A program made the position numbers and the translations under genes. This document shows, one piece after another, positions 1 to 6,521 of a stretch of 8,566 bases of DNA. The stretch is from Ruminococcaceae bacterium UBA3220. GTDB taxonomy: Bacteria > Bacillota > Clostridia > Oscillospirales > Acutalibacteraceae. A model generated the notes under the pieces. That model did not search any database, was not told the origin of the DNA, and was given only the letters and a program-made list of their open reading frames with translations. Numbering within the stretch: position 1 is the stretch's first letter; every line of letters starts with the position of its first letter. The DNA is taken from NCBI GenBank assembly GCA_002363095.1, contig DEWC01000094.1, forward strand, positions 1 through 8,566, written 5' to 3'.

Positions 1-40
1 TCGACTTTTTCGACAAGCTCAGCCGGACTATAAGTCCGGC
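1..40. other. Strong hairpin of unknown role at window edge
   Basis: Positions 22-29 (GCCGGACT) and 33-40 (AGTCCGGC) form a perfect 8-bp GC-rich stem with a 3-nt loop. No T-run follows it closely on either strand, so it is not a classical terminator. It is preceded by TTTTTCGACAAGCTCAG (6-22), a string that resembles dispersed intergenic repeats known from many bacterial genomes; that resemblance is from memory. The element lies downstream of thiN. It could be a dispersed repeat, a processing stem, or the tail of a gene lying outside the window. Confidence 0.3.
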
Positions 41-50
41 AAAGTCTGTT

Positions 51-72
51 AAAAAACCATATTATTACGGTT
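51..72 (-). terminator. Weak intrinsic terminator after thiN
   Basis: Read on the minus strand, AACCGT and ATGGTT (67-72 and 55-60) pair as a 6-bp stem with one G-U pair around a 6-nt AT-rich loop, followed by four more T residues (51-54). It begins about 16 nt after the thiN stop codon. The stem is AT-rich and weak, so termination may be partial. The stronger hairpin at 22-40 lies just beyond it. Confidence 0.45.
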
Positions 73-87
73 AAAAGAATAAATATG

Positions 88-708
88 CTAAATTTTTGTT
101 TGTGTCATAATAATCAGCGTCCCGCTTTTCACCGAAATATTTGCATCTTTCCCTATAAACTCGTTGCTTACGCCAAGGGGAAATGAGGATTTAAGTTCGG
201 CGTTTTCAAGTTCGTATTTAAGTCCCTTTACGGTAACGCCGGACACCTTTGTGTCGGCGGCAAAAACAGAAACTCTTTTGCTCTCTCCTTTGAGGTGAAT
301 GCTGTTGTCGGTTATGGCGGTTACATAATAATCATCGCCGACAAATATCGCCCTGCCGCCGTGTTTTGAAACATAAGCGGCAAGCTGAATATTTGCGTAG
401 GTATGGTCTATAAGTCCGCCTATTCCGCCGTATATGACAAAATCGGTATAACCCTCCAAAAGAGCGTATTTTATCGCATAACCTACATCGGTATCGTCCT
501 TGACCACCGGGAGAACCTGAACATTTTTCCCCGAGGGCGTATATCCGAGCGAATCAAAATCGCCTATTATGACATCGGGAACAATGCCCAACCCCGACAA
601 CACCTCAACACCCCTGTCGGCAGCAATGACAAGGTCGTCCTTACCGGGTTTATAGACTAATTCTTTCGGCCGTAATGCTCCGAAAATATAACACTTTTGA
701 GAAATCAT
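88..708 (-). CDS. thiN: Thiamine pyrophosphokinase
   Basis: ThiN-type kinase of 206 residues, close to the family length. It transfers pyrophosphate from ATP to thiamine, making the cofactor TPP (thiamine diphosphate) in the cytoplasm. Visible family motifs are AADRG (29-33), GDFDS (49-53, acidic metal/ATP site), KDDTD (70-74), the GG-x-GG-x2-DH-x3-AN signature (94-106), and a C-terminal SNEF (181-184) in the thiamine-binding half. The ATG at 706-708 overlaps the thiT stop as ATGA. The only nearby SD-like string (GGAAAG) abuts the start, so translation is probably coupled to thiT. It is the second gene of a riboswitch-controlled operon whose first gene imports the substrate. In many Firmicutes thiN instead follows rsgA-rpe, so the pairing with thiT here points to salvage. 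Key residues look intact. Confidence 0.95.
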   Translation of the reverse strand: MISQKCYIFGALRPKELVYKPGKDDLVIAADRGVEVLSGLGIVPDVIIGDFDSLGYTPSGKNVQVLPVVKDDTDVGYAIKYALLEGYTDFVIYGGIGGLIDHTYANIQLAAYVSKHGGRAIFVGDDYYVTAITDNSIHLKGESKRVSVFAADTKVSGVTVKGLKYELENAELKSSFPLGVSNEFIGKDANISVKSGTLIIMTQTKI

Positions 709-1280
709 CTTTCCACAAGTTTTTTAATTCGGTTAAGCACACCGCTTTTACCAAGCAAAAAAACAGCTATGGTCGTAATTATAAGTTCCGGAAGCATAAA
801 TGCTCCGTTATAGCAAAGCGAATAAATCCATACGTTTTTCCACGGGCACCAGATATCGAATATTATAATGCCCGAAACGAAATGACATATAAACCTAGCC
901 ACCATTACAAATACGGTCCCGAAGCAGAGTCCCGTTGTTTCTTTTTTTGAAAATACGCCTGCAAATCCGAGCAGAGTGAACGGCACGATATAATCAAGGA
1001 AAAATGTCCCGGCAAGGCTCATCGGTGTAAGTCCCCACGCAAGGACTCCCTCGGTCATGATTCCGAGCGCCAATTGTATCAATGAATATACAAATGCCGA
1101 AGCCAATGCCCACTTTATGTCCAAAAAATATGCCAACATAATAATCGGAAGCATCGACAATAAGGTTACAGAACCGCCTAACGGCATCTGCCATACCTTG
1201 ATAAGGCTGAGACCGGTTGCCAAAGCAATCATAACCGAGCATAACGCAAGTCTTTTTAAATAAAACTGTTTTTGTGTCAT
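705..1280 (-). CDS. thiT: Thiamine ECF transporter S-component ThiT
   Basis: Integral membrane protein of 191 residues with about six hydrophobic segments. This is the size and topology of ThiT, the substrate-binding subunit of the energy-coupling-factor transporter that takes up thiamine with the shared EcfA/EcfA'/EcfT module, which is not in this window. Family features seen include FLDYIVPF (94-101, where Lactococcus ThiT has FLEYLVAP), H133 in an ICHFVSG context, W144/W147, and YSLCYNG with Y153 and N158. These correspond to thiamine-contacting residues known in ThiT, with Asp replacing one Glu. The start is ATG 1278-1280, preceded by GAGGTGG at 5-nt spacing. An in-frame upstream ATG at 1401-1403 would lie inside the TPP riboswitch and is rejected. 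The TPP riboswitch and terminator immediately upstream support the thiamine assignment. The gene overlaps thiN by 4 nt. Confidence 0.93.
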   Translation of the reverse strand: MTQKQFYLKRLALCSVMIALATGLSLIKVWQMPLGGSVTLLSMLPIIMLAYFLDIKWALASAFVYSLIQLALGIMTEGVLAWGLTPMSLAGTFFLDYIVPFTLLGFAGVFSKKETTGLCFGTVFVMVARFICHFVSGIIIFDIWCPWKNVWIYSLCYNGAFMLPELIITTIAVFLLGKSGVLNRIKKLVER

Positions 1281-1285
1281 TTTGA

Positions 1286-1292
1286 CCACCTC
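1286..1292 (-). promoter_or_regulatory. Ribosome binding site that fixes the thiT start
   Basis: On the minus strand GAGGTGG lies five bases before the ATG at 1278-1280. It sits just downstream of the riboswitch terminator's T-run. It shows that thiT starts here and not at the in-frame ATG 123 nt upstream, which belongs to the aptamer. Confidence 0.85.
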
Positions 1293-1293
1293 A

Positions 1294-1332
1294 GAAAAAA
1301 ATATTGCCGCAGGAAAACTACCTGCGGCAATA
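1294..1332 (-). terminator. Riboswitch-controlled intrinsic terminator before thiT
   Basis: A perfect 12-bp stem (1321-1332 with 1302-1313; core ATTGCCGCAGG / CCTGCGGCAAT) closes a 7-nt loop. On the minus strand it is followed at once by seven T residues (1295-1301). It lies between the TPP aptamer and the thiT ribosome binding site, which is the usual expression platform of a transcriptional OFF switch: bound TPP leaves this stem free to form and transcription stops before thiT. Confidence 0.92.
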
Positions 1333-1342
1333 CAAATCATCT

Positions 1343-1436
1343 CGTACTTCCCTACGGCGGCATTATCCGCATCAGGTATAGGTCGGAACATAGCAAAACG
1401 CAATTCCCTCTCAGCCTGATTTAATCAAGCTCCCTT
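1343..1436 (-). promoter_or_regulatory. TPP riboswitch (THI element)
   Basis: Read on the minus strand, the segment carries the conserved parts of the thiamine-pyrophosphate aptamer in order. GGGAGC (1429-1434) is followed by a P3 hairpin (GCTTGA paired with TCAGGC) and the invariant CTGAGA (1409-1414). After a variable arm come CCTGATGCGG (1367-1376), ATAATG, CCGC and CGTAGGGAAG (1347-1356), which bind the pyrophosphate side. P1 pairing is not obvious by eye, so the outer limits are approximate. It lies about 13 nt after the predicted transcription start and is followed by a strong terminator, so it should shut off thiT-thiN when TPP is plentiful. Confidence 0.95.
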
Positions 1437-1455
1437 GTTTTCAACTGCATTAAAT

Positions 1456-1483
1456 ATTATAACACTAAAATCACGGTTGTCAA
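1456..1483 (-). promoter_or_regulatory. Sigma-A promoter of the thiT-thiN operon
   Basis: On the minus strand a perfect TTGACA (1478-1483) is separated by 16 bp from a perfect TATAAT (1456-1461). The predicted start is near 1449, giving a leader that begins just before the TPP aptamer. The -35 box lies only 6 bp past the yfhO stop codon. A fully consensus promoter fits a gene set whose control is left to the riboswitch. Confidence 0.85.
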
Positions 1484-1489
1484 TACCTT

Positions 1490-4102
1490 TTAATCATCAA
1501 AAACATCTGTTTTGATGTCAAAACTCTCATTTTTCTTATCGGCGTCGGTTTCCTCTTCCTCAAAGTCGTCAATTCTTTTATTTATCTTGGAAAGAGGGGA
1601 ATCGTCTTCTTCGATGTTGTTTTCCAAAGATTCGGCAATTTCTTCCTTGTGCCACTTGAAAATAAGTTCCTGCCCTTCGGGATAATACACATCTTTCGGG
1701 TGCTTTTTAAGAATAAAAGAAGCGGCGACAAAATAAATAAGAAATACGGTAAATCCGCCGAGCGAAACCATCGCTCCCGCTTTAAGTCCGGGTGTTTCAT
1801 AGGTAAAGCGAATAACACTTTCACCTTCGGGAACAATGACCGCCATAAAACCTTTGTTCACCTTTTCGATTTTTGCCGTTTGCCCGTTGATTTCGGCGCT
1901 CCAGCCCGGGTCGTAAGGGATAGAGAAAAAAACAACGGATTCTTTTTTGCGGTTGACCGTCGCGGTAAATACATTTTTATCAAAATCGAAATAATCCGCC
2001 GAAGTTTCCGCAAGCGCCGAAGCGTCCTCGCTCATATAATCATCGGTAAAGGCGTAGTTTTGGCCGGTCGTTTGTTGGAAAGCAATGTCTTCACGCTCGC
2101 TTATATGTTTTAAAATTCCCGAATACTTATTGACATCGCCTTCGTCGAGCAAAACGCCTTTAAGCATCATACGGCTTATACGGTCGCCGTTGTTACCGCA
2201 ATATTCCCTGATATCTTTCTTTGTAAAATAGTACTCATATGAGAATCCGTACGGGATATAGTTTTCGTTTTTAAATATAGAAAAGCCACCGTCATTCTTA
2301 TAAAAAACATATCCCGGCATTTTTGTCTTTTTGCTCGTTTTATAAAAACTCTCGCCATCCTGCCTTACAAGCAGATATTTTACCGAAAGAAGTGAACGAA
2401 CGGCAGGCAAATTTGTATCGGGGCGACTTGCAACGCTGCGTTCAACCCCCAAACAACCGTAAAAATCGGAGATTGAAGAAGGTACCACGGAATGGAAAGC
2501 ATTAACGGAAGGAATCCCCAAATACATTCCGGTATTGTCTACACAGTCAAAGGTATCTATCCTGTATTCCGAATCATCCTCTAAATTAACCTTTCCCTCT
2601 ATGAGTTCCCCTATCACGGTTTTTTGAATATCAAAAGAGTGGGCTCGCCCCGTCGAAATAAACACAATTGAAAAGATAACCGATATTAAGCATATGCAAA
2701 CAGTAGTAAGTTTAAAGAACAGAGCTATGTTTTTCTTTCTGAAATAGAGTATCGCAACAAAAACAAGCAAAGAAACGGCAGATATTGCAGTCGCCGTCCA
2801 AAATCTTACGGCGTAGGGCGCATCGGTACCTCTTGTATAAAGTCCGAAAATGAGACTTCCGTCTTCCCCTTTTTGCGGGAAAAAACCGATAACAAGCGCA
2901 AAGAAAAGTGTTACGGCGGCAGTGTACTTTATTCCTGCCGTGAAATCCACTGTTCTATCCTCCGAAAGAACGGCAGAAGCAAGGCACATCATAAGTATCG
3001 GCATATAAAACCATCTTGCATAATAAGAAACATTGAAGGCATAAAACGCACTGTTAAGAATGGGGATAAACGCCATAAATACGCATATCGCAAGAACCCT
3101 TTTAAGCCATGACCCCTTTTTGTGGATAAAGAGCGTAAATACCGCGGTCATACTGACAAGCGGCAGCCATCCGCCAAGGGACGCCCACTTTACATCGGCT
3201 GCCGGAAAAAATACCGGTCTTGCCGGAATATCCGGCGGAAAAAAGAAACATTCGATAATATTAAGATATATCTGCTCTTTTCCGTAGGTTATGGCGTTCC
3301 AGCCGAGAAGCAAATCGGAAATCCGTGCGTTTCCCGAAAGTGCCATTAACGAGGGCAACAACAAAACAGCCGACATAGCAACACCGGTTACCGCTTCAAA
3401 AACAAGGGTCAAAAAATTCGAAAGGCGGAATTTTATCGCTTTTGATAAAACTCTTACCGTATAGTATATTACCGTGAAAACGACAATTCCGAAAAAGAAA
3501 AAATAGTTTGTTATCGCCGAAAGGCAAACGGCAAGCGCAAAAAAACCGCGCCGGTTCTCGGTTATAAGAAGCTCAAGCGATAAAAGCAAAAGCGGAAACA
3601 CGATTATCGGTTCGTGAAATGAATTAAAGAATATATTGTAAACCGAAAACCCTGAAAAAGCATACAAAAGCCCGCCGATTTGAGCCGATTCGGGAGTTCT
3701 TGTAAATCTTCGTATATAAAGGTAAGCCGTAAAAGCGGCACAAGCGAATTTAAGGATAAGCAGAGGCGCCATAAGGTACGGCACAAATGAGGTCGGAAAA
3801 GGTATCGTTATCCAAAAGAAAACGCTTCCCAACAGATAATAAGAATATGAGCCTACAAAGTTTGCTCCTAAATCGGTAAGGGTATTCCATCCTGTGTTCC
3901 CTTCTCTTACCGCCTGATGACACATTTTATAAAAAGGAATCTGCTGAGCGTTGAAATCACCGAAAAAGACAAAATATCCATTATCGGAAACGATAAACGG
4001 CAAAAAAATTGCGGCAGCCGTTATCAAAGCGATTAAAAATGTCGATAACCCTTTTTCTTTTTGCGGTTTTAGAGTGAGTTTCTTTTCAAAGGAATAATTC
4101 AA
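1490..4102 (-). CDS. yfhO: YfhO-family polytopic membrane protein (probable GT-C glycosyltransferase)
   Basis: Large membrane protein of about 870 residues, the usual YfhO size (B. subtilis YfhO is about 860). Numbering from the TTG start, the first membrane segment is near 20-38. An extracytoplasmic loop follows with GDFNAQQIPF, whose Asp (D49) sits where GT-C enzymes keep a catalytic acid, and HEP (163-165) lies in the next loop region. About a dozen hydrophobic segments run to about 485, then a soluble outer domain (about 485-772) with the family's C-terminal IPYDPGWSAEING motif (728-740), one last membrane segment (about 775-798) and an acidic tail. YfhO of Bacillus is linked to glycosylation of lipoteichoic acid; the substrate here is unknown. 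GTG 4109-4111 is an alternative start but overlaps the SD site. The gene appears monocistronic and ends without a clear terminator of its own. Confidence 0.82.
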   Translation of the reverse strand: MNYSFEKKLTLKPQKEKGLSTFLIALITAAAIFLPFIVSDNGYFVFFGDFNAQQIPFYKMCHQAVREGNTGWNTLTDLGANFVGSYSYYLLGSVFFWITIPFPTSFVPYLMAPLLILKFACAAFTAYLYIRRFTRTPESAQIGGLLYAFSGFSVYNIFFNSFHEPIIVFPLLLLSLELLITENRRGFFALAVCLSAITNYFFFFGIVVFTVIYYTVRVLSKAIKFRLSNFLTLVFEAVTGVAMSAVLLLPSLMALSGNARISDLLLGWNAITYGKEQIYLNIIECFFFPPDIPARPVFFPAADVKWASLGGWLPLVSMTAVFTLFIHKKGSWLKRVLAICVFMAFIPILNSAFYAFNVSYYARWFYMPILMMCLASAVLSEDRTVDFTAGIKYTAAVTLFFALVIGFFPQKGEDGSLIFGLYTRGTDAPYAVRFWTATAISAVSLLVFVAILYFRKKNIALFFKLTTVCICLISVIFSIVFISTGRAHSFDIQKTVIGELIEGKVNLEDDSEYRIDTFDCVDNTGMYLGIPSVNAFHSVVPSSISDFYGCLGVERSVASRPDTNLPAVRSLLSVKYLLVRQDGESFYKTSKKTKMPGYVFYKNDGGFSIFKNENYIPYGFSYEYYFTKKDIREYCGNNGDRISRMMLKGVLLDEGDVNKYSGILKHISEREDIAFQQTTGQNYAFTDDYMSEDASALAETSADYFDFDKNVFTATVNRKKESVVFFSIPYDPGWSAEINGQTAKIEKVNKGFMAVIVPEGESVIRFTYETPGLKAGAMVSLGGFTVFLIYFVAASFILKKHPKDVYYPEGQELIFKWHKEEIAESLENNIEEDDSPLSKINKRIDDFEEEETDADKKNESFDIKTDVFDD

Positions 4103-4110
4103 CGCCTTCA

Positions 4111-4116
4111 CCTTCC
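4111..4116 (-). promoter_or_regulatory. Ribosome binding site that decides the yfhO start
   Basis: On the minus strand GGAAGG (within AAGGAAGG) lies 8 nt before TTG 4100-4102. The longer alternative, GTG at 4109-4111, shares a base with this site and would have no usable spacing. TTG is therefore the better start, although an automated call at 4111 would be understandable. Confidence 0.55.
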
Positions 4117-4132
4117 TTTTTTAAATCTTTTG

Positions 4133-4160
4133 TTGTAATTATATCAAAAGTATGTATAAT
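4133..4160 (+). promoter_or_regulatory. Promoter of yfbR
   Basis: TTGTAA (4133-4138), a 16-bp spacer and a perfect TATAAT (4155-4160) on the plus strand. The predicted start near 4167 leaves a leader of about 18 nt containing the AAAGGAG site. The region overlaps the oppositely directed yfhO promoter almost completely. Confidence 0.7.
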
Positions 4161-4166
4161 AATCAA
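4138..4166 (-). promoter_or_regulatory. Promoter of yfhO (extended -10)
   Basis: On the minus strand TTGATT (4161-4166), a 17-bp spacer and TATAAT (4138-4143) with the extended -10 dinucleotide TG one base upstream. The predicted start near 4131 gives a leader of about 30 nt to the TTG start. It is interleaved with the yfbR promoter, so the two cannot be occupied by polymerase together. Confidence 0.75.
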
Positions 4167-4169
4167 CAT

Positions 4170-4176
4170 AAAGGAG
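4170..4176 (+). promoter_or_regulatory. Ribosome binding site that fixes the yfbR start
   Basis: AAAGGAG stands 8 nt before ATG 4185-4187. An in-frame ATG at 4152 overlaps the promoter region just ahead of the -10 box and lies upstream of the predicted transcription start, so it cannot be used from this promoter. Confidence 0.85.
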
Positions 4177-4184
4177 TTGAAAAA

Positions 4185-4757
4185 ATGCAATATCATTATT
4201 TTGCGATGCTCTCACGAATGAAAAACATATACCGTTGGGGGCTTATGCGTAACACACGCCCCGAAAACCTTTCGGAGCATAGCCTGGAGGTTGCGATAAT
4301 TGCTCACGCGCTTTGCGTTATTACCAACAAACGGTTAGGCGGAAATATCGACGCAAACAAGGTAGGCGTTGCCGCCATGTTTCACGACACATCCGAAATC
4401 ATTACAGGCGATATGCCCACCCCGATAAAATACTATAACCCGGAAATCAGAAATATATACAAAGATATCGAATCGGTTGCACAACAAAAACTTCTCGATA
4501 TGCTCCCCGATGACCTGAAAGAAGATTATGAACGGCTTTACAACCTGACCGATGAAGAAAAAACGATTGTAAAGGCAGCCGACAAAATTTCGGCATATAT
4601 CAAGTGTATTGAGGAAACCGAAAGCGGAAACAAAGAATTTCTGAAAGCGCTCAATTCAACAAAAAAAGCGATTGATGATATAAATCTTAAAGCCGCAGAT
4701 ATTTTTCTTAAAGAGTTTATTCCGAGTTTCCGTTTGCCGCTTGACAGCCAAAACTGA
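4185..4757 (+). CDS. yfbR: HD-domain 5'-deoxynucleotidase, YfbR type
   Basis: Protein of 190 residues resembling E. coli YfbR almost end to end. YfbR is a metal-dependent phosphohydrolase that removes phosphate from deoxyribonucleoside 5'-monophosphates and so takes part in dNTP balance. The HD metal ligands are visible as H32 (SEHSLEVA), H67-D68 (MFHDTSE) with E71, and D133 (KAADKISAY). R17-W18 in the YRWGLMRN segment match the Arg-Trp pair that lets YfbR favour deoxyribose over ribose. Other family strings are TGDMPTPIKYYN (74-85), KCIEE (140-144) and FIPSF (178-182). The start ATG follows AAAGGAG at good spacing. The gene stands alone, diverges from yfhO and converges on rny. The neighbours give no metabolic link, and a role in deoxynucleotide salvage is inferred from the family. 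Confidence 0.93.
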   Translation: MQYHYFAMLSRMKNIYRWGLMRNTRPENLSEHSLEVAIIAHALCVITNKRLGGNIDANKVGVAAMFHDTSEIITGDMPTPIKYYNPEIRNIYKDIESVAQQKLLDMLPDDLKEDYERLYNLTDEEKTIVKAADKISAYIKCIEETESGNKEFLKALNSTKKAIDDINLKAADIFLKEFIPSFRLPLDSQN

Positions 4758-4768
4758 GTTTACAAAAC

Positions 4769-4803
4769 AAAATCCCGAAGGACTAACCGTTCTTCGGGAT
4801 TTT
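4769..4803. terminator. Bidirectional terminator shared by yfbR and rny
   Basis: A 12-bp perfect stem (AAAATCCCGAAG 4769-4780 with CTTCGGGATTTT 4792-4803) closes an 11-nt loop. Its T-rich arm ends in TTTT on the plus strand, and on the minus strand it ends in TTTTGTTTTG. It lies 11 nt after the yfbR stop and 15 nt after the rny stop, so it can end both converging transcripts. Confidence 0.88.
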
Positions 4804-4818
4804 CTGATAATGACAAAA

Positions 4819-6360
4819 TTATTTTGCGTAGTCAACGACCCTGTTTTCGCGGATAAGATTGACCTTAATCTGACCGGGATATTCAAGTTCGTCTTCAATG
4901 CGGTTGGCAATGTCGCGGGCAATGATAACCATTTTATCATCGCTTACCGCTTCGGGTTTTACTATAACCCTGATTTCACGCCCCGCCTGAATTGCGAAAG
5001 AGCTCTCGATGCCGTTAAAGGAATTAGCGATTTCCTCTAACTTTTCAAGACGCTTGATGTAGTTTTCGATGTTCTCTCTTCTGGCGCCCGGTCTTGCGGC
5101 GGAAATGGCATCGGCAGCCTGAACTATGCATGCAATGACCGATTTTGCCTCAACCTCGCCGTGATGAGCATGAATGGCATTTACGATTATATCATTTTCC
5201 TTATACTTCTTTGCAACCTCAACGCCGAGTTGGATATGAGAACCTTCCTGCTCATGGTCGATAGCCTTACCGACATCGTGCAGAAGTCCTGCGCGTTTTG
5301 CAAGGTTAACATCGGCTCCGAGTTCCGAAGCAAGTATACCGGACAAATGGCAAACCTCAATTGAATGGTTAAGTACATTCTGACCGTAACTTGTTCTGAA
5401 ATGAAGGCGTCCGAGCAGTTTGACAAGTTCGGGATGAAGATTGTGAACGCCGGTCTCTATCAAGGCTTTTTCGCCTTCGCGTTTTATAACAGACTCAACC
5501 TCCGCCGTAGCCTTATGTACAGTTTCCTCAATTCTTGCCGGATGAATTCGTCCGTCCTGAATAAGTTTTTCAAGGGTTACCCTTGCAATTTCGCGACGAA
5601 TAGGCTCAAAGCTTGAAACGGTAATTGCTTCGGGCGTATCGTCGATTATAAGGTCGACACCGGTCGCATTCTCGATAGCGCGAATGTTTCGTCCTTCCCT
5701 GCCTATTATTCTGCCCTTCATTTCATCGTTGGGCAAAGCCACAACCGAAACGGTCATTTCGGAAGAATGGTCAGCGGCACAGCGCTGGATAGCGCGTCCG
5801 ATTATCTCGCGAGCAAGATTTGCCGATTCATCCTTTGTCGTCTGCTGAAATTCATTTATACGAACGGCTTTTTCGTGAACAAGTTCGCCATCCAGAATTT
5901 CAAGCAAATAGGCCTTTGCCTGTTCCTTAGAATAACCGGAAATCTTTTCAAGCATTTCCATTTGGCTTTTCTTAAGCGTTTCGCATTCCTCAATTTTAGA
6001 ATCAATTTCTTTTGCTCTTTCGGCAAGTTTTTCCTCTTTTGCTTCTAAATTGTCGGTTTTTTTGTCAAGCGTTTCTTCCCTTTGAAGAAGACGGTGTTCC
6101 TGACGCTGAACTTCGCTTCTGCGTTCTCTCAAATCCTTTTCGGTTTCCTGGCGCAATTGATGAATCTCATCTTTTGCCTCGATAAGAGCCTCCTTTTTGC
6201 GAGTTTCAGCAGTTTTGAGTGCGTCATTAAGTATTCGTTTTGCTTCATCTTCGGCGGAGCCGATTGCCTTTTCGGCGGATTTCTTACGAAACGCGCTACC
6301 GCAAACAAAGCCAACGATACCGAGCACAGCCGCAACAGCGGCACCTATGATATATGGCAT
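4819..6360 (-). CDS. rny: Ribonuclease Y
   Basis: Membrane-anchored endoribonuclease of 513 residues, the standard length, that starts mRNA decay in many Firmicutes as part of the degradosome-like network. Domains in order: one N-terminal membrane anchor (about 1-21); a long charged coiled coil (about 27-145, rich in Glu, Lys, Arg and Gln); a KH RNA-binding domain with GRIIGREGRNIRAIE (216-230); and a C-terminal HD domain with H332 (NHSIEV), the H361-D362 pair (LLHDVGKAID), H399-H400 (HAHHGE) and D417 (AADAIS). The tail reaches the conserved YPGQIKVNLIRE (494-505). The ATG at 6358-6360 is preceded by AGGAGG at 9-nt spacing. The gene is alone under its own promoter with an unusually long leader, and converges on yfbR. 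No key residue is missing. Confidence 0.98.
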   Translation of the reverse strand: MPYIIGAAVAAVLGIVGFVCGSAFRKKSAEKAIGSAEDEAKRILNDALKTAETRKKEALIEAKDEIHQLRQETEKDLRERRSEVQRQEHRLLQREETLDKKTDNLEAKEEKLAERAKEIDSKIEECETLKKSQMEMLEKISGYSKEQAKAYLLEILDGELVHEKAVRINEFQQTTKDESANLAREIIGRAIQRCAADHSSEMTVSVVALPNDEMKGRIIGREGRNIRAIENATGVDLIIDDTPEAITVSSFEPIRREIARVTLEKLIQDGRIHPARIEETVHKATAEVESVIKREGEKALIETGVHNLHPELVKLLGRLHFRTSYGQNVLNHSIEVCHLSGILASELGADVNLAKRAGLLHDVGKAIDHEQEGSHIQLGVEVAKKYKENDIIVNAIHAHHGEVEAKSVIACIVQAADAISAARPGARRENIENYIKRLEKLEEIANSFNGIESSFAIQAGREIRVIVKPEAVSDDKMVIIARDIANRIEDELEYPGQIKVNLIRENRVVDYAK

Positions 6361-6515
6361 AGGATTTTACCTCCTTATGTAAAAACGGTGTTCTCAAACG
6401 AAAAATAATATACCGTTCGACGGGAGCCGTTGTTTATCTCCCGAGTGTTATTATGTAGCAATAGATGCTACGCCGATATCCGAAATCCCGCTAATGATTA
6501 CGGACATAACCCGAC
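6361..6515 (-). promoter_or_regulatory. Structured 5' leader of rny
   Basis: The predicted start near 6515 leaves about 155 nt before the rny ATG with no convincing small ORF. Three hairpins can be drawn on the minus strand: GTAGCA/TGCTAC (6455-6471, 5-nt loop), CGGGAG/CTCCCG (6421-6443, 11-nt loop) and AACGGT/ACCGTT (6384-6417, 22-nt loop), the last ending just before the AGGAGG site. None matches a riboswitch class I recognise. RNase Y could act on its own leader, but that is inference. Confidence 0.5.
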
Positions 6516-6521
6516 AGATTA

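Noticed and set aside
1281..1403. 41-codon N-terminal extension of thiT from the ATG at 1401-1403
   Set aside because: It would translate the TPP aptamer and the terminator hairpin. The SD site GAGGTGG and the ThiT family start both point to ATG 1278-1280.
1649..2113. Plus-strand open frame of 154 codons antisense to yfhO
   Set aside because: It lacks a start signal, gives a low-complexity basic protein with no recognisable family, and lies opposite a clearly coding frame.
4152..4184. 11-codon extension of yfbR from the ATG at 4152
   Set aside because: The ATG overlaps the promoter, immediately before the -10 box, upstream of the predicted transcript start. ATG 4185 has a clear SD site and matches the YfbR family N-terminus.
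4185..6360. Functional link between the two adjacent HD-domain enzymes YfbR and RNase Y
   Set aside because: They are convergent, with separate promoters and a shared terminator. The HD fold is very widespread, so adjacency alone is not evidence of joint function.
5767..6408. Plus-strand open frames rich in Phe and Leu antisense to the rny coiled coil
   Set aside because: They are the mirror of a Glu/Lys-rich coding strand (GAA/AAA read as TTC/TTT). They have no SD site or family resemblance.
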